Positions 6,763 through 12,208 of a DNA stretch of 12,208 nt are shown one piece after another. Location: positions 1-12,208 of the forward strand of contig DATFLZ010000128.1 of the NCBI GenBank assembly GCA_035267205.1, read 5' to 3'. A program made the translations under genes and the position numbers. The stretch's first letter is position 1. Every line of letters starts with the position of its first letter. The notes under the pieces are model-generated. The model saw only the letters and a program-made list of their open reading frames with translations. It ran no database searches and had not been told where the DNA came from. The stretch is from CAXMST01 sp035267205 (GTDB taxonomy: Bacteria; Actinomycetota; Thermoleophilia; Solirubrobacterales; 70-9).

Positions 6763-8307
6763 ATGCAACGCAAGCTCGTACTAGTAGTCGTCGACTCCCT
6801 GCGCACCGACATGCTGCAGCGAACGGTGGCTGCCGGGGACGCGCCCACCTTCGGCGCGCTGCTCGAGCGGGGCGAGCTGATCGGGGACTGCGTCTCGAGC
6901 TTTCCCTCCGTGACCCCGGTCTGCACGTCCGAGATCCTCACCGGCCGCCGCCCCGATGGCCACCACATCCCGGGGATGAACTGGTACCACCGCGCCGAGC
7001 AGCGCTACGTCGAGTACGGCTCCTCCTGGGAGGCGACCCGGACGTTCGGGCTGTTCACCGCCCTCTACGACACCGTCTACAACCTGAACATGGGGCATCT
7101 CTCGCATGAGTCGGAGACCCTCTACGAGCGCTTCGGGGATGCCGGGCTGCGCAGCGCCTGCACCCCCTTCCTGATCTACCGCGGCCGGCGCCGCCACGAG
7201 TTCGGGCTCGAGGGCCTGCTCGGCAAGGTCGCCTCGGCGGCCAAGTTCCACCACGCCGTCTGGGGCCCGGACGAGCTCTTCTACGGGGAGCTCTACGCGT
7301 CCCAGAAGGTTCCGTGCAAGCCGACGCTCGCCCGGCCGGACACCCGGGACGACTACTCCGCCTGCGTCGGCGCGGAGCTGGTCGAGCGCGACCTCTACGA
7401 CTTCATGCTCTTCTCGCTCCCCGATAACGATCACTACTCCCACCACAACGGACCGGAGGCCAGCGCGACCTCGATCGCTCACGCCGACGAGTGCATGGCG
7501 GCGATCGTCGATGCGGCCGGGGGGATGGACGCCTTCCTGAGCGACAACGCCGTGATCCTGATGGCCGATCACTCGCAGTCCGACGTCGAGCACGAGATCG
7601 ACGCCCGCGAGCTGCTCGCCGAGGACTGGCACGTGCTCCAGCCCAACAACGACACGCCCGAGGATGCGGAGCTGGCGGTCGGCCCGAGCGCTCGCGCGGG
7701 TGGGGTCTGGATCCTCCGCGACGGCTCCCGGGGTCGCCGGCTGCACGAGGGCGTGCGAGCGACGCTGTCCGAGCATCCCGGCGCGGATCTCCTCACCTGG
7801 CTGGTCGACGACGAGGGCGATCCGGTGGTCCGCGGTGGGGTCGAGGTTCCCGCGGCCGGCTCCGCGGTCGTCGCCCGGGGCGGCGAGCAGCTCCGCTTCG
7901 CGCCCGGGAGAGCCGCGGCCGACCGCCGCGGCGTCGGGTGGCAGTGGGAGGGGGATCTCGGCGTCCTCGGCGCGGAGCTGAGCGCGGGCGTGGTCGATGC
8001 GGCCGCCTACCCGGACGCCTTCGCACGGATCTGGGCAGCGCTGCACAGCCCGTTCGCGGCCGACGTGCTGGTCTCCGCCGCCCCCGGATTCGAGCTCGTC
8101 GACTGGGGCGGCAGCAGCCACATCCCCGGCGGGAGCCACGGATCGCTCCGGGCCGAAGACTCGCTCGGACCACTGCTCACCGTGGGGCTCGATACACCGA
8201 TCCCCGATCGGGAGCAGTGGGCCATCTCGGATGTCGCGGACCTCGCGCTCTCGCACTTCGGCCTGGGAGCCGAGGCGCCCGCCGCCGCGGGGAGGGCCGC
8301 GGCATGA
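6763..8307 (+). CDS. Alkaline-phosphatase-superfamily phosphodiesterase / nucleotide pyrophosphatase-like enzyme
   Basis: The 514-residue protein has the metal centre of the phosphodiesterase/nucleotide-pyrophosphatase branch: VVVDSLRTDML (8-18, D11), the nucleophile region SFPSVTPVCTSEILTGRRPDGH (46-67; T51 aligns with the NPP threonine), LPDNDHYSHHNGP (219-231, D221/D223 and H227/H228), MADHSQSDVEHEID (267-280, D269, H270) and GGSHGSL (456-462, H459). All expected two-zinc ligands appear present. No signal peptide is visible, so a cytoplasmic enzyme is the plain reading. The substrate is unknown; nucleotide-sugars, phosphoglycerol or polyprenyl phosphates are guesses from the neighbours. 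An in-frame TGA at 6757 makes this ATG the first usable start, yet it has neither a Shine-Dalgarno nor a -10 box 7 nt upstream. Its stop overlaps the next ATG (ATGA). Confidence 0.85.
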   Translation: MQRKLVLVVVDSLRTDMLQRTVAAGDAPTFGALLERGELIGDCVSSFPSVTPVCTSEILTGRRPDGHHIPGMNWYHRAEQRYVEYGSSWEATRTFGLFTALYDTVYNLNMGHLSHESETLYERFGDAGLRSACTPFLIYRGRRRHEFGLEGLLGKVASAAKFHHAVWGPDELFYGELYASQKVPCKPTLARPDTRDDYSACVGAELVERDLYDFMLFSLPDNDHYSHHNGPEASATSIAHADECMAAIVDAAGGMDAFLSDNAVILMADHSQSDVEHEIDARELLAEDWHVLQPNNDTPEDAELAVGPSARAGGVWILRDGSRGRRLHEGVRATLSEHPGADLLTWLVDDEGDPVVRGGVEVPAAGSAVVARGGEQLRFAPGRAAADRRGVGWQWEGDLGVLGAELSAGVVDAAAYPDAFARIWAALHSPFAADVLVSAAPGFELVDWGGSSHIPGGSHGSLRAEDSLGPLLTVGLDTPIPDREQWAISDVADLALSHFGLGAEAPAAAGRAAA

Positions 8308-8858
8308 GCGGACGGCTCCCGGCCAACCCCGATCCGATCGCCCCGTCGAACCCCGATCCCGATGGCGGGGCGGACCGCGAGTCCGGCCTGACCGCCCGAG
8401 CCGCGGACGCGGCCTGGGGGCTGGTGCGGAGGATCCACCTCGGGACGCGGCAGCCGGGCAACTGGATGCAGCTGTTCCAGTTCGCGGTCGTCGGCGCAAG
8501 CGGGTACGTGATCAACCTGGTCGTGTTCGCGCTGCTCACGGAGCTGGCCGGCGTCCACCACGTGCTCGCCGCGGTCGGCGCGTTCTGCGTCGCGGTGACC
8601 AACAACTTCGCGCTCAACCGGATCTGGACGTTCCGCTCCCAGGGGGCTCGGGAGCACCACGCCGGATTCCAGGCGGCCCGGTTCTTCGCGGTCAGCGTGG
8701 TCGGGCTGACCGTCAACCTGATCGTGCTCACGGCCCTCGTGGACGGGGCCGGCGTCAGGGAGCTGCCGTCGCAGGCGGTCGCCGTGGCGGTCGCCACCCC
8801 GGTCAACTTCGTCGGCAACAAGCTGTGGACGTTCGGACGCGCACGGCTCGGCGGCTAG
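8304..8858 (+). CDS. GtrA-like family membrane protein
   Basis: The 184-residue protein has the GtrA fold: four membrane helices (about 57-79, 84-104, 126-146, 155-173) and the paired signatures NNFALNRIWTF (100-110) and VNFVGNKLWTF (167-177), one after each two-helix half. GtrA members are associated with moving polyprenyl-phosphate-linked sugars across the membrane for O-antigen, teichoic acid or arabinogalactan decoration. The first 50 residues are cytosolic, with a short NPDPIAPSNPDPD repeat. The ATG overlaps the phosphodiesterase stop by 4 bp and has GGAGG at 8291-8295, 8 nt upstream. The downstream GT-C glycosyltransferase starts inside its last codons, so the pair are probably donor supplier and user. 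That link is inference. Confidence 0.9.
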   Translation: MSGRLPANPDPIAPSNPDPDGGADRESGLTARAADAAWGLVRRIHLGTRQPGNWMQLFQFAVVGASGYVINLVVFALLTELAGVHHVLAAVGAFCVAVTNNFALNRIWTFRSQGAREHHAGFQAARFFAVSVVGLTVNLIVLTALVDGAGVRELPSQAVAVAVATPVNFVGNKLWTFGRARLGG

Positions 8859-10504
8859 CGCCGGTAGCCGCCCTGCTCGCCGCGGCTCTGGCCGCGCTTG
8901 CGCTGCTGGGCGATCCCGGCTCCGCCGCCGCCCAGCCGGTGCTCCCCGGCTCGACCGAGCGCACGCCCGTGCCGGACTCACTGCCGCGGACTCCCGACGA
9001 CTACGTGATCAGCGCCCGCCGGGCGCTCCGCATCGCCGATGGCGACCCGAAGGTGGTCGCGATGCGGGAGGAACGTGGACCGCTCACCGCGAGCGTCTCC
9101 ACCGAAGCGGTCAAGCGCTGGGAGGTCGGCTACTTCGCGGGAGATACCAAGGTCGTGCTGATCGTCGTCGACGGCGTCACCGGCGAGGTGCTCGAGTCGT
9201 GGACGGGCAGCCAGGTCGCCTGGCCGATGGCGAGGGGCAAGGAGGGCCAGTTCGGCCACATCCTCAACGCGCCCTACGTCTGGATACCGATGGCGCTGGT
9301 CTTCTTCCTCGCGCTCCTCGACTGGCGCCGGCCCGGCCGGATCGCCCATCTCGACCTGCTGGTGCTGCTCTCCTTCGGGATCTCCCACGCGTTCTTCAAC
9401 GACGCCGAGATCGGCATCTCCGTCCCGCTCTACTACCCGCCGCTCGTATACCTGCTGCTGCGCATGCTCTGGGTCGGGTTCGGCGGCCGCTCACGCCCTC
9501 TGCGGCCGAGCCTGCCGCTCACCGCGATGATCGTCCTCTGCGTCGCCCTCGCGGTCTTCCGGATCACGATCAACGTCGCGGATTCGGGCGTGATCGACGT
9601 CGGCTACGCCGGCGTCGTGGGCGCCGACCGGATCAACGACGCCGAGCCGATCTATGGGGAGGGCGTCTTTCCGGAGAACAACCCCCACGGCGACACCTAC
9701 GGGCCGGCCAACTACTTCGCCTATGTCCCCTTTGAGCTGATCCTTCCCTGGAGCGGGGACTGGGATGCGCTCTACGCGGCCCGCGCCGCGGCGATCATCT
9801 TCGACCTCCTCTGTATCGCCGGGCTGGTCGTGCTCGGGCTGCGGCTTGCCGGCCGCCGGCTCGCGGCGACCCTGGCGCTCGCCTGGCTCGCCTACCCGTA
9901 CACGGCCTTCGTCCTGCAGTCGAACTCCAACGATTCGCTGCTCGCCGCCGCGCTGATCTGGAGCCTCGCCCTCTTCGCGCAACCGCTCGCCCGCGGCGCG
10001 CTGCTCGCGGTGGCGGCGCTGACCAAGTTCGCGCCGCTCGTCCTCGCCCCGCTCTATCTGGCGGGCAAGCACGGCCTCGCGGGTCTGCGCGGCAGCGTCC
10101 GGGAGCGAGCCCGGCCGGCGCTCCTCTATGCCGGAGCGTTCGCGCTCGCGGCCGTGCTGCTGCTCGCGCACCCGGTGATCGATCCTGGCGTGGCGACCTT
10201 CTGGGAGCGGACGGTGGGCAGTCAGGCGGGCCGGGTCTCGCCCTTTTCGATCTGGGGTCAGGCCGACCTCGAGTGGCTCCACACGCTGGTCAAGCTCGGC
10301 GTTGTGGTGCTCGCGATCGCGATCGCGCTGGTGCCGCGGGAGCGCACGATGACCCAGATCGCCGCCCTCGGGGCCGCGGTGATGATCGCCGTCGAGATCA
10401 CCGCCGAGCACTGGTTCTACCTCTACATCGTCTGGTTCCTGCCACTGCTCCTGCTGGCGATCACCTACCGCGCCGAGCCCGGCTCCGTACGATCGGGGAG
10501 ATGA
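8825..10504 (+). CDS. GT-C (GT87-like) membrane glycosyltransferase with exported PepSY-like N-terminal domain
   Basis: With a GTG start at 8825 the product is 559 residues. It begins with a signal-like segment (RRLAPVAALLAAALAALALLG, cleavage near SAAAQP, about residue 37). An extracytoplasmic domain of about 90 residues (55-145) follows, with PepSY-like features: ISARRALRIADGDPKV, a WEVGYF strand and VDGVTGEVLESWTG. The rest is a polytopic membrane domain of about ten helices, resembling GT87-type polyprenyl-phosphate-sugar mannosyltransferases. A large outer loop (about 250-300) carries VGYAGVVGADRI, a YGPANYFAYVPFE motif and several acidic residues that could be catalytic. Sugar and acceptor are unknown. 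The start overlaps gtrA by 34 nt with no Shine-Dalgarno. In-frame GTG at 8939 would delete the signal sequence, so it is disfavoured. The stop overlaps the thioesterase ATG. Confidence 0.8.
   Translation: MDVRTRTARRLAPVAALLAAALAALALLGDPGSAAAQPVLPGSTERTPVPDSLPRTPDDYVISARRALRIADGDPKVVAMREERGPLTASVSTEAVKRWEVGYFAGDTKVVLIVVDGVTGEVLESWTGSQVAWPMARGKEGQFGHILNAPYVWIPMALVFFLALLDWRRPGRIAHLDLLVLLSFGISHAFFNDAEIGISVPLYYPPLVYLLLRMLWVGFGGRSRPLRPSLPLTAMIVLCVALAVFRITINVADSGVIDVGYAGVVGADRINDAEPIYGEGVFPENNPHGDTYGPANYFAYVPFELILPWSGDWDALYAARAAAIIFDLLCIAGLVVLGLRLAGRRLAATLALAWLAYPYTAFVLQSNSNDSLLAAALIWSLALFAQPLARGALLAVAALTKFAPLVLAPLYLAGKHGLAGLRGSVRERARPALLYAGAFALAAVLLLAHPVIDPGVATFWERTVGSQAGRVSPFSIWGQADLEWLHTLVKLGVVVLAIAIALVPRERTMTQIAALGAAVMIAVEITAEHWFYLYIVWFLPLLLLAITYRAEPGSVRSGR
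10488..10493 (+). promoter_or_regulatory. Candidate internal leaderless -10 element for the thioesterase gene
   Basis: TACGAT lies within the last codons of the glycosyltransferase gene and ends 7 nt before the ATG at 10501. The GGGGAG immediately in front of the ATG has no spacing and should not work as a Shine-Dalgarno. The site may give this gene its own transcript in addition to translational coupling through ATGA. Since it lies in coding sequence, chance occurrence is a real alternative. Confidence 0.4.
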
Positions 10505-10995
10505 GCGACCTCGAGCCGCGACAGTCCTCGGACTCAGCCTCGAAGCTCGTGCGCTGGATGGGGATCGCCGACGCCAACTCCGCCGGGGCGATCCACGGTG
10601 GCACCGTGATGCGCTTCGTCGACGAGGCGGCGGCCCTTGCCGCGATCAAGCACTGCGGCAGGCGGGTGGTGACGGCGGGGATCGACCGGATGACCTTCCT
10701 GCACCCTGTGGCGGTCGGCGAGCTGCTGAGCTGCTCGGCGAGCGTCAACGCGACCTGGCGCAGCTCGATGGAGGTCGGTGTTCGGGTCGAGGCCGAGAAC
10801 CCCTACGACCGCGAGGTCCGGCACACGAGCACGGCCTACGTGACCATGGTGGCGATCGACGAGGGAGGCGAGCCCGCCGCGGTCCCTCCGCTCGCGGTCG
10901 AGACCGAGGCCGAGGAGCGGCGCCGTCGCGAGGCGGAGCTGCGCCGCGAGAACCGGCTCGCCGAGCGCGACCAGATCGTCGCCGACCGCGAGTAG
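10501..10995 (+). CDS. Hotdog-fold acyl-CoA thioesterase (YciA/BACH type)
   Basis: The 164-residue protein is a single-hotdog acyl-CoA hydrolase, which splits acyl-CoA to fatty acid and CoA in the cytoplasm. Seen: AIHGGTVMRFVDEAAALAA (30-48), holding the HGG turn and the catalytic acidic residue D41 at the start of the central helix; ITAGIDRM-like strand VVTAGIDRMTFLHPV (56-70); SVNATWRSSMEVGVRVEAE (81-99); and the late strand STAYVTMVAID (110-120) followed by the family's VPPL. The last 35 residues form a charged helix (EERRRREAELRRENRLAE), common in this subgroup. Chain-length preference cannot be read. Its ATG overlaps the preceding stop (ATGA), and a TANNNT box lies 7 nt upstream. It ends only 6 bp before the convergent ymdB-like gene, with no terminator in between. 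Confidence 0.9.
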   Translation: MSDLEPRQSSDSASKLVRWMGIADANSAGAIHGGTVMRFVDEAAALAAIKHCGRRVVTAGIDRMTFLHPVAVGELLSCSASVNATWRSSMEVGVRVEAENPYDREVRHTSTAYVTMVAIDEGGEPAAVPPLAVETEAEERRRREAELRRENRLAERDQIVADRE

Positions 10996-11001
10996 CGGCC
11001 C

Positions 11002-11781
11002 TCAGTCCACGGGCTCGAGGATCTGCTCGATCCCGGTCGCCAGACCGTCCTCCCCGACCGCGACCACGACCGCGTTGATCCAGACGTCGTCCTCGGCTGT
11101 GTGGAAGCGCGTGGGCATCTGACGGGTGAACGTTTCGAGCGCGTCCTCGACGCGGACGCCGAGCACGCTTGCCCGCGGGCCGGTCATGCCGACGTCGCTG
11201 ATGTGCGCGGTGCCGCCGGGAAGGACGCGCGCATCGGCGGTCGGCACGTGCGTGTGGGTCCCGAGCACGGCCGCCACCCTGCCGTCCAGGTGCCAGCCGA
11301 GCGCCACCTTCTCGCTGGTCACCTCGGCGTGGAAGTCGACGACGATCACCTCGGCGCCGCGCCGCTCGAGCTCGCTGATCTCGGCGTCGGCGGCGGGGAA
11401 CGGGGCCCTGGCGACCGTCAGTTGCAGCGCCCCCGAGAGGTTGAGGACCCCGACCTTGCGACCAGCTGCCTCGACGATCACCGAGCCGCGCCCCGGGTTC
11501 CCCTTCGGGTAGTTCGCCGGGCGCACGATGCGCTCGTCGCGGTCCAGCAACCCGTAGGCGTCGCGCTGCCGGTAGGTGTGGTTGCCGAGCGTGATCACGT
11601 CGGCTCCCGCGTCGAAGATCTCGCGCGCGGCCTTGTCGTTGATCCCGATCCCCCCGGCGGAGTTCTCGCCGTTGACGATCACCAGGTCGGCGGCGCGTTC
11701 GGCGGCGAGCTCGCGGAGCCGCGCGCTCAGCGCACGGCGTCCGGGCTTGCCCACGACATCGGCGACAAAGAGGATCCTCAT
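11002..11781 (-). CDS. YmdB-type metallophosphoesterase (TIGR00282 family)
   Basis: This family hydrolyses 2',3'- or 3',5'-cyclic nucleotides in vitro; Bacillus YmdB affects the choice between motility and biofilm. The 259-residue protein is full length, and all dimetal ligands are present: D8 (LFVADVVGKPGR), E39 and N40 in NGEN, N67 and H68 in GNHTY, H151 (VDFHAEVTSEK), H176 and H178 (GTHTHVPTAD). The conserved ISDVGMTGP loop is at 194-202. One variation is GNHTYRQRD where many homologues have GNHTWDKKE; the replaced residues flank the metal ligands rather than being ligands. The ATG has no Shine-Dalgarno but a TAGACT box ends 7 nt upstream, pointing to a leaderless mRNA. It is divergent from an ABC ATPase gene and convergent with the thioesterase. 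A role here beyond cyclic-nucleotide hydrolysis is not shown. Confidence 0.93.
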   Translation of the reverse strand: MRILFVADVVGKPGRRALSARLRELAAERAADLVIVNGENSAGGIGINDKAAREIFDAGADVITLGNHTYRQRDAYGLLDRDERIVRPANYPKGNPGRGSVIVEAAGRKVGVLNLSGALQLTVARAPFPAADAEISELERRGAEVIVVDFHAEVTSEKVALGWHLDGRVAAVLGTHTHVPTADARVLPGGTAHISDVGMTGPRASVLGVRVEDALETFTRQMPTRFHTAEDDVWINAVVVAVGEDGLATGIEQILEPVD

Positions 11782-11788
11782 CGGCGGG

Positions 11789-11794
11789 AGTCTA
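11789..11794 (-). promoter_or_regulatory. Candidate leaderless -10 element for the ymdB-like gene
   Basis: On the minus strand the box reads TAGACT, followed by CCCGCCG (7 nt) and the ATG at 11781. It fits TANNNT at the spacing that puts the transcription start on the A of ATG. No purine-rich ribosome binding site exists in the gap. The nearest -35-like TTGCAT is 22 bp away, too far to be convincing. Confidence 0.6.
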
Positions 11795-11803
11795 GGCGTG
11801 TAC

Positions 11804-11809
11804 TAGCTT
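11804..11809 (+). promoter_or_regulatory. Candidate leaderless -10 element for the ABC transporter gene
   Basis: TAGCTT is followed by TCGCCCG (7 nt) and the ATG at 11817. An in-frame TAG at 11793 rules out an upstream start, and no Shine-Dalgarno is present, so translation from a leaderless mRNA is the likely route. The site lies 9 bp from the divergent box of the ymdB-like gene. Confidence 0.6.
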
Positions 11810-11816
11810 TCGCCCG

Positions 11817-12208
11817 ATGCAATCGCGGGACACGACGGCCGCCGGGATCGACGTGCTCGGGCTCGAGAAGAGCTACGGCGAGCAGCGCGCGCTCAGGGGC
11901 GTCGGCTTCTCCGCCGCCTCCGGTGAGCTCCTGGCCGTGATCGGTCCCAACGGTGCCGGCAAGACGACGCTGCTATCGATCATCGCCGGGACGCTCGAGG
12001 CCGATTCCGGTGAGGTCAGGCTGGGGGTGGGGCGCGTCGGCTTCGTCCCCCAGCAGCCGGCGCTATACCGGAAGCTGACGGTGGCCGAGAACCTGCGGCT
12101 GTTCGCCCGCCTCGAAGGGGTCGGGGACGTCTCCGCGGCGGTCGACGAGATGCTCGCCCAAACCGTCCTCGGCGAGCGCCGCGACGACCAGGTGGGGACG
12201 CTGTCGGG
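11817..12208 (+). CDS. ABC transporter ATP-binding protein, N-terminal part (3' end outside window)
   Basis: The frame is open from the ATG to the window edge, giving 130 residues plus a partial codon. It powers transport by ATP hydrolysis at the cytoplasmic face of a membrane complex. Seen: an A-loop aromatic (KSYGEQRALRGV, Y20), Walker A GPNGAGKTT (43-51), Q-loop FVPQQPALYRKLTVAENL (76-93), and the first residues of the LSGG signature at the cut (TLS, 128-130). Walker B, D-loop and H-loop lie beyond the window. The GPNGAGKTTLL and LYRKLTVAENL segments resemble the DrrA/CcmA-type exporters that pair with ABC-2 permeases, so a permease gene is likely next; this is inference. The transported substrate cannot be named. 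An in-frame stop at 11793 fixes the start. Confidence 0.9.
   Translation, partial: MQSRDTTAAGIDVLGLEKSYGEQRALRGVGFSAASGELLAVIGPNGAGKTTLLSIIAGTLEADSGEVRLGVGRVGFVPQQPALYRKLTVAENLRLFARLEGVGDVSAAVDEMLAQTVLGERRDDQVGTLS

Noticed and set aside
7997..8824. Upstream extension of the glycosyltransferase frame
   Set aside because: It overlaps the phosphodiesterase and GtrA-like genes and reads as arginine/proline-rich shadow; the signal-like segment begins just after 8825.
10310..10328. Overlapping GCGATCGC palindromes (HIP1-like)
   Set aside because: They encode an AIAIAL membrane-helix stretch in GC-rich codons and are not repeated elsewhere at notable density.

Overview
The window is a dense, high-GC stretch of bacterial chromosome with strong third-position G/C. 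The gene order rsmG-parA-parB and the protein types suggest an Actinomycetota genome, perhaps of the Thermoleophilia (Solirubrobacterales/Gaiellales) kind. This placement is inferred from protein style and leaderless-looking promoters, not from a marker gene. I see no mobile element, CRISPR array, phage gene or rRNA, and no gene-free stretch above 300 bases. The largest gap is the 132-133 bp between rsmG and parA.

Layout. (1) Positions 2-2229, plus strand: the 3' end of rsmG, then parA and parB, the usual arrangement near a replication origin. No parS site is visible. (2) Positions 2271-3549, plus strand: a promoter, tRNA-Ile(GAT), a bifunctional-nuclease (DUF151) gene starting 10 nt after the tRNA, and a predicted lipoprotein of unknown function. 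(3) Positions 3564-3606: a strong imperfect hairpin between convergent genes. (4) Positions 3666-6004, minus strand: a fold-type-I aminotransferase coupled to D-alanine-D-alanine ligase. (5) Positions 6093-10995, plus strand: a DUF4126-like membrane protein, then a tightly overlapping set of an alkaline-phosphatase-superfamily phosphodiesterase, a GtrA-like protein, a GT-C/GT87-like membrane glycosyltransferase with an exported PepSY-like N-terminal domain, and a hotdog acyl-CoA thioesterase. (6) Positions 11002-11781, minus strand: a YmdB-type metallophosphoesterase. (7) From 11817, plus strand: an ABC transporter ATPase cut by the window end.

How the genes fit together. rsmG and parAB are housekeeping genes (ribosome methylation and chromosome segregation). 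Ddl feeds peptidoglycan synthesis. The GtrA-like protein and GT-C enzyme look like one cell-envelope glycosylation module: GtrA members are thought to move polyprenyl-phosphate sugars, which GT-C enzymes use as donors outside the membrane. The phosphodiesterase in the same overlapping operon may act on a related phosphoester, but its substrate cannot be read from sequence.

The most distinctive signal is regulatory. Five genes carry an A-11/T-7-type -10 hexamer ending 7-8 nt before the start codon. Four of the five have no Shine-Dalgarno, and the fifth has only a G-rich run abutting its ATG. This is the expected look of leaderless transcripts. Overall this is mostly an ordinary core-genome region; I do not see a clear new multi-gene system.
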